Assembly: GCF_029910655.1 (NCBI RefSeq)
Contig: NZ_CP123897.1
Coordinates: 4,887,547-4,951,546 of the forward strand
Origin: Methylomonas sp. UP202
Lineage (GTDB): Bacteria > Pseudomonadota > Gammaproteobacteria > Methylococcales > Methylomonadaceae
Direction of reading: 5' to 3'
Length of the DNA stretch: 64,000 nucleotides
Position 1 is the stretch's first letter. The number at the start of each line of letters is the position of its first letter. The position numbers and the translations under genes are program-made. Positions 45,187-53,750 of the stretch are shown here, piece after piece. The notes below the pieces were generated by a model. The model saw only the letters and a program-made list of their open reading frames with translations, was not told the DNA's origin and made no database searches.

Positions 45187-46433
45187 GCGCTTAGCGGCTG
45201 CTCCGCGGCCAAGCACCGCTGTTTGAATTGCTGGATTCCGGCAATGCGCAGCTGCCGGATCGCCGCGCCGATTTGCGGGCCGGATACGCCGTTTTGAGTA
45301 GCCGACGTCGTATCGACCGCCATCGCGGCGGCGGCGGCCTCGCGCAGATAGGCGGCTTGGGGATAGTCGCGCTGCTCAAAACCGGTTCGGCCGCGCGCGT
45401 CGGCTTCGCAAGCCAGAATAAAATCCTCCAGGCAGCTGTCCGGCTTGAACGCGCCGATCGCCTGCAACATGTCGACCAGCGTGTCGGGCCGCAACTCCAA
45501 GACTCTGTGGCAGTGGGTATGGTAAGCCATGACGTGGGCCGCCAGCGTTTTGTGGACCTTAGGCACCCGCAAACGTTCGCAAAAACGCTCCAGCACCGGC
45601 AAACCTTTTTGTTCGTGACCGTGATGGCTAGGCCAGAAATGGCTGGGCGTCAGCGCCTTACCCAAATCGTGCAGCAAGGCCGCCAAACGAACCTCGGCGC
45701 TGGCGGACAATTTGGCCGCTTGTTCCAACACCATCAGAGCATGGATGCCGGTATCGATTTCCGGATGATGTTTTTCCGGCTGAGGCACGCCAAACAAGGC
45801 GTCGATTTCCGGAAAAATCGCCTTCAATGCGCCGCAATCGCGCAACACTTGAAAAAACGCCGCCGGACGCGGTTCCACTAAAGCCTTGGACAATTCCGCC
45901 CAAACCCGCTCGGCTACCAAATAATCGGCCTCGCCGGCCGCGACCATCTCCGCCATCAAGGCCATCGTCTCGTCGGCCACGACAAAGCCCAAGTGAGCGT
46001 AACGTGCCGAGAACCGCGCCACCCGCAGAATCCGCACCGGATCTTCGCAAAACGCCGGCGAAACGTGCCGCAACAAACGATTTTGCAAGTCGCGTTGGCC
46101 GTTGTAGGGATCGATCAACCGGCCGTCGGCGTCGAGCGCCATCGCATTGACCGTCAAATCGCGGCGTAATAAATCTTCGTCCAGCGTCACTTCGGGCGAA
46201 GCGTCGACGGCAAATCCTTTGTAACCCGGCGCGGTTTTGCGCTCGGTGCGAGCCAGGGCGTATTCCTCGTGAGTCTCGGGATGCAAAAACACCGGAAAAT
46301 CCTTGCCGACCGGTCGAAATCCTCGCGACAACATGGCCTCGGCGGTTTCGCCAACCACCAGCCAATCGCGCTCCGTCACCGGAAGATCCAGCAAACGATC
46401 ACGCACCGCGCCGCCGACCAGATAGGTTTTCAT
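45183..46433 (-). CDS. cca: Multifunctional CCA-adding enzyme
   Basis: 416 residues from the ATG at 46433, which matches the usual start (MKTYLVGGAVRDRLLDLP). The nucleotidyltransferase motif has GGAVRD and the carboxylates E21 and D23 of TERDW, then RRDLTVNAMA and the arm RILRVARFSARYAHLG. The C-terminal HD domain (LAALLHDLGKALTP with downstream HHGHE) gives phosphohydrolase activity. It adds or repairs the CCA end of tRNA. Coupled to the DUF486 gene. Confidence 0.95.
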   Translation of the reverse strand: MKTYLVGGAVRDRLLDLPVTERDWLVVGETAEAMLSRGFRPVGKDFPVFLHPETHEEYALARTERKTAPGYKGFAVDASPEVTLDEDLLRRDLTVNAMALDADGRLIDPYNGQRDLQNRLLRHVSPAFCEDPVRILRVARFSARYAHLGFVVADETMALMAEMVAAGEADYLVAERVWAELSKALVEPRPAAFFQVLRDCGALKAIFPEIDALFGVPQPEKHHPEIDTGIHALMVLEQAAKLSASAEVRLAALLHDLGKALTPSHFWPSHHGHEQKGLPVLERFCERLRVPKVHKTLAAHVMAYHTHCHRVLELRPDTLVDMLQAIGAFKPDSCLEDFILACEADARGRTGFEQRDYPQAAYLREAAAAAMAVDTTSATQNGVSGPQIGAAIRQLRIAGIQQFKQRCLAAEQPLSA

Positions 46434-46540
46434 GCACTTGAAACTCACCGCTTAATGACCAGTGCAACAGTATAAAGGACTCCCGCCGAGAGCGCCTGGC
46501 TTATTCCACCGCAAACACCCCGGCGCCGGGAACTTACGCA

Positions 46541-46569
46541 GGGTAGCGCGCTCGAAAAGCCCGCTACCC
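46541..46569. repeat. Inverted repeat upstream of the pqq promoter
   Basis: GGGTAGCG (46541-46548) and CGCTACCC (46562-46569) with a 13-base centre, just before the predicted pqqA -35 box. It could be a terminator-like structure or a regulator site; no T-run is attached. Confidence 0.4.
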
Positions 46570-46587
46570 GAGGACGATTTGCGTCAG

Positions 46588-46616
46588 TTGCGGAATAAAA
46601 CGCTTCATCGTATACT
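46588..46616 (+). promoter_or_regulatory. Sigma-70-type promoter of the pqq operon
   Basis: TTGCGG (46588-46593) and TATACT (46611-46616) with a 17-bp spacer, about 60 bp upstream of pqqA. Good match and placement for strong expression of the peptide precursor. Confidence 0.6.
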
Positions 46617-46675
46617 TCGGGTAGCTTTCTTGATCAAGCTAGCACACTACAACAAAGCCTCTGGAGGGTATACAA

Positions 46676-46750
46676 ATGAAATGGGAAACACCTGCTTACA
46701 ATGACATGCGTTTCGGCTTCGAAGTCACCATGTACATCTACAACCGTTAA
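46676..46750 (+). CDS. pqqA: PQQ precursor peptide PqqA
   Basis: 24 residues, starting MKWETPAYNDM and ending VTMYIYNR. E16 and Y20, in FEVTMY, are the pair that is cross-linked and excised to form pyrroloquinoline quinone. A GGAGG ribosome site lies upstream. The peptide is carried by PqqD to the radical SAM enzyme PqqE. It is followed at once by a terminator hairpin, so far more PqqA than downstream enzyme is expected, as in other pqq operons. Confidence 0.97.
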   Translation: MKWETPAYNDMRFGFEVTMYIYNR

Positions 46751-46767
46751 TCGCAACGGTTGTTCCT

Positions 46768-46799
46768 AAAAAGGGGCAATTTTCCTGCCCCTTTTTTTT
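46768..46799 (+). terminator. Partial terminator between pqqA and pqqB
   Basis: Stem AAAAGGGGCA with TGCCCCTTTT, 7-base loop, then eight T residues. It lies 17 bp after the pqqA stop. It probably ends most transcripts after pqqA and lets some read on into pqqB. Confidence 0.85.
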
Positions 46800-46856
46800 G
46801 CCTGGCGTTTTTGAATCCCGTATCATGCGGCGCTCTTTCATTCACGCGAATCACTC

Positions 46857-47768
46857 ATGAAAATCAGAGTTCTCGGCGCCGGCGCCGGCGGCGGTTTCCC
46901 GCAATGGAATTGCAATTGCGACAATTGCGGCCGTTACCGCAGAGGCGAATTCAACGGCAAGGCCCGCACCCAATCATCGATTGCCGTCAGCAGCGACGGA
47001 CGCAACTGGTTGCTGTTCAACACCTCGCCCGATATTCGGGCCCAACTGGAAGCCTTTCCGGCCATCCAGCCCAAAACCGGCATCCGCGACACCGGCATCA
47101 AGGCCGTTTTGTTGATCGACAGTCAAATCGACCACACCACCGGCATGCTGATGCTGCGCGAAGGCAAGCCTTTGGAAGTGTATTGCACCGAGATGGTCAA
47201 GCAAGATCTGACCAGCGGTTTCCCGCTGTTCACGATGCTGAAAGACTATTGCACCGTCAACCATCATCCGATTGCCTGCGACGAAACGCCGTTCGAGATT
47301 CCCGGCATAGACGACATTCGCATTTACGCCCATGCCCTGAAGAGCAAAGCGCCGCCGTATTCGCCGCACCGCCACGATCCGCATGACGGCGACAACATCG
47401 GCGTCGTCGTCGAACAAATTTCCACCGGCAAGAAGCTGTATTACGCACCGGGCCTCGGCGAAATAGAACCGCAGGTCATGGCGGCGATGCAAAGCGTCGA
47501 TTGCCTGATGGTAGACGGCACTTTCTGGACCGACGATGAAATGGTGGTGCGCAACATCAGCCACAAACACGCCCGCGAAATCGGCCACTTGCCGCAATCC
47601 GGCGCCGGCGGGATGATCGATGTATTGAACGGCGTACCGAACGCCCGCAAGATTTTGATACATATCAATAACACCAACCCGATTCTCGACGAAGATTCGC
47701 CGGAGCGTAAAACCCTGGATGCCAACGGCATCGAAGTGGCTTACGACGGACTGGAAATTGACTTATAA
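46857..47768 (+). CDS. pqqB: PQQ biosynthesis protein PqqB
   Basis: 303 residues, normal length. Metallo-beta-lactamase fold; it starts [20 protein letters not shown] with the zinc-site cysteines (NCNCDNC), then [16 protein letters not shown] and [15 protein letters not shown]. It hydroxylates the tyrosine moiety during PQQ maturation. It is followed 12 bp later by pqqC. Confidence 0.96.
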   Translation: MKIRVLGAGAGGGFPQWNCNCDNCGRYRRGEFNGKARTQSSIAVSSDGRNWLLFNTSPDIRAQLEAFPAIQPKTGIRDTGIKAVLLIDSQIDHTTGMLMLREGKPLEVYCTEMVKQDLTSGFPLFTMLKDYCTVNHHPIACDETPFEIPGIDDIRIYAHALKSKAPPYSPHRHDPHDGDNIGVVVEQISTGKKLYYAPGLGEIEPQVMAAMQSVDCLMVDGTFWTDDEMVVRNISHKHAREIGHLPQSGAGGMIDVLNGVPNARKILIHINNTNPILDEDSPERKTLDANGIEVAYDGLEIDL

Positions 47769-47780
47769 CCAAGGTGTTAC

Positions 47781-48509
47781 ATGACTGCAGATAATCAACC
47801 CTGGAGCCGCGACGAATTCGAAGCCAAACTGCGCGGCATGGAAAAGTTCTACCACATTCATCATCCGATGCACACGCTGATGAATGAAGGCAAGCTGACC
47901 AAGCAGCAATTGCAAGGCTGGGTCGCCAACCGCTTTTATTACCAGGTGATGATTCCGATCAAGGACGCCAATATCATGGCCAACTGCCCGGACCGAGAAA
48001 CCCGCGCCAAATGGGTACAGCGCATTCTGGACCACGACGGCCATCCCGGCGACCCAGGCGGCATCGAGGCCTGGATACGTTTAGGCATCGCAGTCGGCTT
48101 GACTCGGGAAGAGATTACTTCGCTGGAACACGTGCTACCCGGCGTGCGCTTTGCCGTGGACGCCTACGTGAATTTCGCTCGCCGCGCCGAATGGCACGAA
48201 GCCGCCAGTTCCTCCCTGACGGAACTATTCGCCCCGAAAATTCATCAACAACGCTTGGACAACTGGCCGGACGTATATCCTTGGGTCGAACAAGAGGGTT
48301 ACACTTACTTCCGCAAGCGCCTGACCGAAGCCCGCCGCGATGTCGAGCATGGACTGGAATTGACGCTGGACTGGTACAAAACCCGCGAACAGCAAGAACG
48401 CATGGTGCAAATTCTGAAATTTAAACTGGATGTATTGTGGAGCATGGCCGATGCGATGTATCTGGCTTATGTCGCCGACATGCCGCCGTATTTCAATATC
48501 GAGCAATAA
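47781..48509 (+). CDS. pqqC: Pyrroloquinoline-quinone synthase PqqC
   Basis: 242 residues. Cofactor-free oxidase of the TENA/heme-oxygenase fold: [29 protein letters not shown], and the active-site RILDHDG. It catalyses the final ring closure and eight-electron oxidation to PQQ. Its stop overlaps the next start (TAATG), which belongs not to pqqD but to a Uma2-type gene. Confidence 0.96.
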   Translation: MTADNQPWSRDEFEAKLRGMEKFYHIHHPMHTLMNEGKLTKQQLQGWVANRFYYQVMIPIKDANIMANCPDRETRAKWVQRILDHDGHPGDPGGIEAWIRLGIAVGLTREEITSLEHVLPGVRFAVDAYVNFARRAEWHEAASSSLTELFAPKIHQQRLDNWPDVYPWVEQEGYTYFRKRLTEARRDVEHGLELTLDWYKTREQQERMVQILKFKLDVLWSMADAMYLAYVADMPPYFNIEQ

Positions 48510-49066
48510 TGCAAACAGCATTGCAGCAGCACCTCACCGCCGAAGACTACCTAGCCTGGGAGGAAACCCAAGTCGAGAAGCATGAATTCGTGGCGGGAGA
48601 AGTGTTTGCGATGGTTGGAGCGCGGCAGGACCATGTGGTCGTCTGCGGCAATATCTTTGCAGGCTTGAAGCAACGCTTGCGCGGCACGCCTTGCCGGCCT
48701 TATGTCGCAGACCTGAAACTACGGGTTGATGCTGCCGACGCCTTTTTCTACCCCGACGTGATGGTGTCCTCCCATCCCGGCGACTTGAGCAACCAGCAAT
48801 ATATTTCCAACCCGTCGCTGATCGTCGAAGTCTTGTCCGAATCGACCGCCGATTATGATCGAGGCGGTAAATTCGTCGCCTACCGCAAGCTAGAATCGCT
48901 GAGGGAATATTTGATCGTCGACATCGAAGCCCGCCGGGTCGAATGCTTCCGCCGCACCGCCGACAACGACTGGCTGTTGCACGACTATGTCGGCGACATC
49001 GATTGCCAACTGCGCAGCCTCGGCATTCGCATACCGACGAGCGAAATTTTTGAAGATATTGCTTAG
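48509..49066 (+). CDS. Uma2 (DUF820) family endonuclease-like protein, copy 1
   Basis: 185 residues from the ATG overlapping the pqqC stop. The PD-(D/E)xK nuclease core of the Uma2 family is visible: FFYPDVMVSS, SLIVEVLSEST, then GGKFVAYRKLESLREYLIVD. Family members are abundant in cyanobacteria and scattered elsewhere; their role is unknown and DNA cleavage is predicted from fold only. It is inserted between pqqC and pqqD with tight spacing, so it is transcribed with the PQQ genes. Confidence 0.85.
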   Translation: MQTALQQHLTAEDYLAWEETQVEKHEFVAGEVFAMVGARQDHVVVCGNIFAGLKQRLRGTPCRPYVADLKLRVDAADAFFYPDVMVSSHPGDLSNQQYISNPSLIVEVLSESTADYDRGGKFVAYRKLESLREYLIVDIEARRVECFRRTADNDWLLHDYVGDIDCQLRSLGIRIPTSEIFEDIA

Positions 49067-49075
49067 GAGGCAATC

Positions 49076-49552
49076 ATGCGCTGGCAAGATGTACTCGCAG
49101 ATCCATCGCTACAAAATCTGCCTTATAAAATCGAATTGAACGAAAAGGGGGTCATCGAAATGTCACCCGCATCATTCAGTCATAGCCGGTTGCAAGCCAA
49201 AATCGCCGTGCAATTATCGCTACAATTGGGCGGCGAGGTATTTACCGAATTGGCGATCCAAACCAGCCAAGGCGTCCGGGTTCCCGATGTCGCCTGGGGA
49301 TCGGAAAGCTATACCCTGATGCATCAAGCCGAATTGTGGGCGTCTTCCGCCCCCGAACTGTGCATCGAAATCCTGTCGCCCTCAAACACTGCTAAAGACA
49401 TGCTGGAACGGGTCGAGCTATTCCTGCAAGCGGGGGCCATCGAAGTCTGGTTGGTCGAAGAAAACGGCACCGTCAGCCAGTACGACAGCACCGGCCAGAT
49501 CACGACATCCCGATTTGCGGCCAATTTACATCATTGCTTTGCCAGCCATTGA
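49076..49552 (+). CDS. Uma2 (DUF820) family endonuclease-like protein, copy 2
   Basis: 158 residues, 9 bp after copy 1, with an AGGAGG ribosome site. It has the same family core (RVPDVAWGS, LCIEILSPSN, then AGAIEVWLVEENG) but clear sequence divergence, so it is not a recent duplicate. It lies between Uma2 copy 1 and pqqD. The lysine of the nuclease motif is probably in NTAKDMLERVEL. Confidence 0.83.
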   Translation: MRWQDVLADPSLQNLPYKIELNEKGVIEMSPASFSHSRLQAKIAVQLSLQLGGEVFTELAIQTSQGVRVPDVAWGSESYTLMHQAELWASSAPELCIEILSPSNTAKDMLERVELFLQAGAIEVWLVEENGTVSQYDSTGQITTSRFAANLHHCFASH

Positions 49553-49561
49553 CATTAACCC

Positions 49562-49834
49562 ATGAGCCTTAACCCCGACCAAATCCTGCAATTCTCGCCG
49601 CTGCACCGCCTGCAATGGGAAGAAGCCCAACAAAAATACGTGATTCTGTACCCCGAAGGCATGGTCGAACTCAACCAAAGCTCGGCGGAAATCCTCAAGC
49701 TGTGCGACGGCGCGCATAATCCGGCGCAAATCGTCGAAGAATTGGAAACCCAATTCGAAGCAACCGGCTTGAGCAACGACATCCACAATTTCCTGAACAT
49801 CGCGCTGCAAAATGGCTGGATCAAACAAGGCTAA
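49562..49834 (+). CDS. pqqD: PqqA-binding chaperone PqqD
   Basis: 90 residues, the normal size. RRE-type winged helix: [37 protein letters not shown], and [16 protein letters not shown]. It binds the PqqA peptide and presents it to PqqE. Its 3' end overlaps pqqE by 23 bp. Confidence 0.95.
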   Translation: MSLNPDQILQFSPLHRLQWEEAQQKYVILYPEGMVELNQSSAEILKLCDGAHNPAQIVEELETQFEATGLSNDIHNFLNIALQNGWIKQG

Positions 49835-50942
49835 CATCACCCCGCCGCGCTGGCTGCTGGCGGAACTGAGCTACAAGTGTCCGCTGCAATGTCCGTATTG
49901 CTCGAATCCGCTGGATTACGCCAAATATCCGGACGAACTTGGCACCGACGACTGGAAGCGGGTGCTCAGCCAAGCCCGTAAAATGGGCGCGGTGCAACTG
50001 GGTTTTTCCGGTGGCGAGCCGCTCACCCGCCAAGACTTGGTGGAACTGGTAGGCCACGCCCGCGAGCTGGGTTATTACTCCAATCTGATCACGTCCGGCT
50101 ACGGCCTGACCGAACAGAAAATCGTCGACTTGAAGCAGGCCGGCCTAGACCATATCCAAATCAGCATACAGGCCAGCACTCAAGAGCTCAACGACCACAT
50201 CGCCGGTACCGCGACCTACGAGCATAAACAGGAAGTCGCCCGCCTGATCAAGAAACACGGTTACCCAATGGTGTTGTGCGTGGTCATCCACCGCGAAAAC
50301 ATTCATCAGATGCCGCAGATTCTGGAAATGGCCGAAAACCTGGGCGCCGATTATCTGGAACTGGCCAACACCCAATACTACGGCTGGGCCCATATCAATC
50401 GCGACGCGTTGCTGCCGACCAAGGAACAGTTCGAGGAAGCCGAAAAGATCGCCCAGGCCTACAAGGAAAAAGTCGCCGGCAAGATGAAGATTTACTACGT
50501 CGTGCCGGATTTTTACGAAGACCGGCCGAAAGCCTGCATGAACGGCTGGGGCACCACCTTTTTGACCATCGCCCCGGACGGCACCGCGCTGCCTTGCCAT
50601 TCCGCCCGCGAACTGCCCGGCCTGGACTGTCCCAACGTCAAGGATTTCAGCATCGAACAAATCTGGAACGAATCGAAAACCTTCAATTTCTTCCGCGGCA
50701 CCGAATGGATGCAGGAGCCTTGCCGCAGTTGCGACGAAAAAGGCAAGGACTTCGGCGGTTGCCGCTGTCAGGCTTTCCAGTTCAACGGCGACATGTACAG
50801 CACCGACCCGGTCTGCGGCAAATCGCCGGAGCGGCACCGCATCGATGCGGCGATCGCCTCGGCACGAGAACTGACCTTATCCGGCGACGAAAAACCGCTG
50901 GTGTTCCGCAACAGTAAAAACTCGAAAAACCTGTTCGGTTAA
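49812..50942 (+). CDS. pqqE: PqqA peptide cyclase PqqE (radical SAM)
   Basis: 376 residues. The radical SAM cluster motif is CPLQCPYC (CxxxCxxC), followed by [10 protein letters not shown]. The C-terminal SPASM region has the cysteines of [22 protein letters not shown] and PVCGK. It makes the carbon-carbon bond between Glu16 and Tyr20 of PqqA. It is the last gene of the operon; ppa converges from the other strand 18 bp away. Confidence 0.96.
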   Translation: MAGSNKANITPPRWLLAELSYKCPLQCPYCSNPLDYAKYPDELGTDDWKRVLSQARKMGAVQLGFSGGEPLTRQDLVELVGHARELGYYSNLITSGYGLTEQKIVDLKQAGLDHIQISIQASTQELNDHIAGTATYEHKQEVARLIKKHGYPMVLCVVIHRENIHQMPQILEMAENLGADYLELANTQYYGWAHINRDALLPTKEQFEEAEKIAQAYKEKVAGKMKIYYVVPDFYEDRPKACMNGWGTTFLTIAPDGTALPCHSARELPGLDCPNVKDFSIEQIWNESKTFNFFRGTEWMQEPCRSCDEKGKDFGGCRCQAFQFNGDMYSTDPVCGKSPERHRIDAAIASARELTLSGDEKPLVFRNSKNSKNLFG

Positions 50943-50960
50943 TCCGTCAATCGCCGGCGC

Positions 50961-51506
50961 TCAGCGTCGGCTGCTATGCGAGTTTTTGTAACGTTCGATA
51001 CCTTCCAGAATTTCATTTCTGGCGTCCTCGACGCCGCCCCAACCTTCCACCCTGACCCATTTGCCGTCTTCCAGGTCCTTGTAATGCTGAAAAAAATGGG
51101 TGATTTTCGCCAGCTTGTCCGGCTGCAAGTCCCGGTAGTCGGTCACGTGATTGTAAAACGGCGTTAGCTGCGGCATCGGCACCGCCAACAGCTTCGGATC
51201 GGGTCCGGCCTCGTCCACCATCTTCAATATCCCGACCGGCCGGCAGTGGATCACGCAGCCGCTCAGCAGCGGCGCGGGGGTGATAATCATCACATCGACC
51301 GGATCGCCGTCCTCGGACAAGGTTTGCGGAATGTAGCCGTAATTGCAGGGATATTGCATCGCGGTACCCATGAAGCGGTCCACCGTCAACGCACCGGTGT
51401 GTTTATCCACTTCGTATTTAACCGGATCGCTGAAAGCCGGAATTTCGACCACTACATTCATTTCGAACGGTACGTTGCCGCCGGCGGCGACTTGCATAAA
51501 CGACAT
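50961..51506 (-). CDS. ppa: Inorganic pyrophosphatase
   Basis: 181 residues from the ATG at 51506, preceded by AGAGGA. Family I soluble enzyme with the signature DGDPVDVMI and the conserved [18 protein letters not shown] and [11 protein letters not shown] segments. It hydrolyses pyrophosphate to drive biosynthesis. Divergent from the DUF2797 gene. Confidence 0.96.
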   Translation of the reverse strand: MSFMQVAAGGNVPFEMNVVVEIPAFSDPVKYEVDKHTGALTVDRFMGTAMQYPCNYGYIPQTLSEDGDPVDVMIITPAPLLSGCVIHCRPVGILKMVDEAGPDPKLLAVPMPQLTPFYNHVTDYRDLQPDKLAKITHFFQHYKDLEDGKWVRVEGWGGVEDARNEILEGIERYKNSHSSRR

Positions 51507-51576
51507 CAAATCCTCTTTGAGCACGTGGGAAAGGCTGTCATTATAGTCGCTGTTCCCCAGTCTTCAGGATAAACAG

Positions 51577-52392
51577 GTGATAGGCAGTCTGGAAAAAATG
51601 CGCGGCGCGCTGGCCAATCCGGTGCAGTACAGCTTGCCGGTCGGCGAGCAACAACTCCCGTTAAACCCGCTGATCGGCAAAACTTTGACGCTACGTCATA
51701 CCGGAAAAATCTTTTGCGTGCATTGCGGCAATAAGACCAAGAAAAGCTTTAACCAAGGCTATTGCTACCCCTGTTTCATCAAGCTGGCGCAATGCGATAT
51801 GTGCATCGTCAAACCGGAAACCTGCCATTACGCCGCCGGCACTTGCCGGGAACCGAGCTGGGGCGAAGAGTTTTGCTTCCAACCGCACATCGTCTACCTG
51901 GCCAATTCGTCCGGCATCAAGGTGGGCATCACCCGCCGATCGCAAATTCCGACCCGCTGGATAGACCAGGGCGCGGTACAAGCCATTCCAGTATTCGAAG
52001 TCGCCTCCCGCCACTTGTCCGGGCTGATCGAAGTCGCGCTGGCCGAACACGTCAGCGACAAAACCAGTTGGCAGCAAATGCTGAAAAACAACACCGTCGA
52101 ACTGGACCTGCCGGCCTTGCGCGACCAACTGCTGGATAAATGCCAAGCCGAACTGGCCGCCATTAACGAACGTTTCGCCGAGCAGCCGCCGACGCTGCTG
52201 TCCGACGCCGAAGCGGTGCAGTTGGAATACCCGGTGCTGGAATACCCGACCAAGGTCAAATCCTTCAATATGGATAAAGACCCGAGCGTGGCCGGCACCT
52301 TGCTCGGCATCAAAGGCCAATACCTGATTTTCGACAACGGCGTCATCAACATCCGCAAATACGCCGGCTACGAAATCGAAGCCGAAACCTGA
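51577..52392 (+). CDS. DUF2797 family protein
   Basis: 271 residues starting with GTG after an AGGA site. The N-terminal third has a cysteine cluster likely to bind zinc (CVHCGNKTK, CYPCFIKLAQCDMC, CHYAAGTC). The middle has VYLANSSGIKVGITRRSQIP, a GIY-YIG-like turn typical of this family, which is found as single-copy genes in many gammaproteobacteria. Function unknown; it is a possible nucleic-acid-binding protein. Confidence 0.85.
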   Translation: MIGSLEKMRGALANPVQYSLPVGEQQLPLNPLIGKTLTLRHTGKIFCVHCGNKTKKSFNQGYCYPCFIKLAQCDMCIVKPETCHYAAGTCREPSWGEEFCFQPHIVYLANSSGIKVGITRRSQIPTRWIDQGAVQAIPVFEVASRHLSGLIEVALAEHVSDKTSWQQMLKNNTVELDLPALRDQLLDKCQAELAAINERFAEQPPTLLSDAEAVQLEYPVLEYPTKVKSFNMDKDPSVAGTLLGIKGQYLIFDNGVINIRKYAGYEIEAET

Positions 52393-52430
52393 GGCTCAAA
52401 ACAGTGGGTCCTCGCCCGGCAACCCATGCC

Positions 52431-52515
52431 GTTATTAACCCGGCTCTTAAATACCGTTCGCCTGTCGAAGGGCACGCCAGCCGGGGCTTCGCCGAGCTCG
52501 TCCCGAACGGAATAG
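52431..52515. repeat. About 85-bp dispersed REP-like element, copy B
   Basis: Inverted relative to copy A at 40025-40112 and sharing most of its sequence. It opens the repeat-rich region that surrounds the CHAT gene. Confidence 0.7.
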
Positions 52516-52545
52516 CAGTGACCGATAAGGACCAAGTTAATCAGT

Positions 52546-52677
52546 TAAACCTTTCGTGGCGAGCTTGTAAATCGTTCCTGATGAACTCGTAAACCGTTCG
52601 CTACGAGCCTGTAAACCATTCATGGCGAACTGGTAAACAGTTCGTGGCGGGCTCGTAAACCGTTCGTGGTGAGCTTG
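52546..52677. repeat. Tandem array 1: six units of 22 bp
   Basis: Six contiguous units of exactly 22 bp with the pattern TAAACCGTTCGTGGCGAGC plus TTG. Units differ at several positions but keep the length. The array ends in the REP-like core GTGAGCTTGTCGAACCATGG. There are no spacers, so it is not a CRISPR. Nothing else is recognised in the gap 52393-52860 apart from copy B upstream. Confidence 0.85.
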
Positions 52678-52860
52678 TCGAACCATGGACGGTTACCAGT
52701 TCGCCCTTCCACCGCACTCCGGACCAACGGTTAACGTTACCGCATCGTCCCGGCGACAAGCGGCAAGTTGCAGCCCGCAGGCTCGGCGGTTTACACTGCG
52801 GCCGTTAGCCGCGCCGCCGCCCGGGCGCGGTTTCTTCTTCGCCACGCTCAAGGATCTTGC

Positions 52861-53304
52861 ATGACAGCGTTAAACCCCGACACCCTCACCGAACTGGCCG
52901 AGCAAGTGGAAACCCAGCTCGCCGCGTTGCGCCTCGCCGACAGCGAAGCCGGGTCAGCCCGAATCAAAGGCGCCGAGCCGTCAGGCAGTCCCGACGACGC
53001 CGCGCAACGCGCCGTAGTCGAACACGCCGCCGGCGAAAGCTTTGGCGCGTTCTGGGAAAAGTTTCGCGGCAAGCTGCGCGACGACCTGTGCCTGGAAGGC
53101 GGTTATCTGCACGGCCAATGGCAAAAATGGCAAGACCTCAGCGCCAAGGACACCGTGGAACGCAGTTACTTCTGGCTGGCCGCGTTGGGCATCGCCGGCT
53201 CGGCATTGAATCCGGCGGCGGTGGCGATTTCGGTGATCGTGCTCAACACCCTGACCAGCATCGGCATCAAAGCCATTTGCGACGATTGCGGCAAGGCCGA
53301 TTGA
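52861..53304 (+). CDS. Small protein with paired C-terminal membrane helices, CHAT-neighbour
   Basis: 147 residues from the ATG at 52861, after AAGGA; upstream in-frame starts run through low-complexity sequence. The N-terminal ~95 residues are soluble and helical (LTELAEQVETQLAALRLADS, then AAGESFGAFWEKFRGKLRDD). A hydrophobic region at ~100-138 (FWLAALGIAGSALNPAAVAI and SVIVLNTLTSIGIKAI) can form two short helices. It ends with CDDCGKAD. Family not recognised. It is the only gene between arrays 1 and 2, and the next gene in the same direction is the CHAT protein, so the two may work together, for instance as membrane effector and protease. Inference only. Confidence 0.65.
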   Translation: MTALNPDTLTELAEQVETQLAALRLADSEAGSARIKGAEPSGSPDDAAQRAVVEHAAGESFGAFWEKFRGKLRDDLCLEGGYLHGQWQKWQDLSAKDTVERSYFWLAALGIAGSALNPAAVAISVIVLNTLTSIGIKAICDDCGKAD

Positions 53305-53360
53305 TTCGCTCCACTGGCATGCAGCGGTTGGCAGCGAGTAGGCCGCGGTTCGAGGCGGCG

Positions 53361-53389
53361 CGCCCTTCGACGGGCTCAGGGCGAACGGT
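53361..53389. repeat. REP-like core before array 2
   Basis: GCGCCCTTCGACGGGCTCAG followed by GGCGAACGG, the same word as in the insertion in the efflux channel gene and in copy A. Confidence 0.65.
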
Positions 53390-53502
53390 TATTGAAGGCT
53401 GTTTGATGGTTCAGCGCGCTGTTCGCGGCCAGCGCATCCGAGCGCTCGTAGCGCGTCTGCCCCGCCGCACCCGGGGAACTTGTCAATCCGCTTCCGGCGG
53501 CA

Positions 53503-53663
53503 ACAACCCGCTCGCGGCGAGCTCGGCAATCCGTTCGTGATGAGCCCCGCAATCCATTCGCGGCTAGCCCGGCAATCCACTCGCGACGAGCCCGGCAACC
53601 CACTCGCGACGAGCCCGGCAATCCGTTCGTGGTGAGCTCGCCAATCCGTTCGTGGTGAGCCTG
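53503..53663. repeat. Tandem array 2: seven units of 23 bp
   Basis: Seven contiguous units of 23 bp with the pattern GCAATCCGTTCGTGGTGAGC plus CCG. The sequence is related to array 1 but the period is one base longer. The array ends CTGTCGAACCACGAACC, as array 1 does. It lies 87 bp upstream of the CHAT gene start. Confidence 0.85.
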
Positions 53664-53750
53664 TCGAACCACGAACCGCTCGACGCCAATGACCGACAGA
53701 CACCACCCAACCGCCACATTTAACTTAACCCAACCGCCCAGGACGCCGCG

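Noticed and set aside
52546-53663. Possible CRISPR arrays (short repeats of 22-23 bp)
   Set aside because: Units are contiguous without unique spacers, diverge from one another, and no cas genes are nearby.
53376-53717. Minus-strand open frames over array 2
   Set aside because: The 23-bp period makes a 69-bp/23-residue pseudo-repeat; the peptides are Arg/Gly/Ala-rich and simply translate the array.
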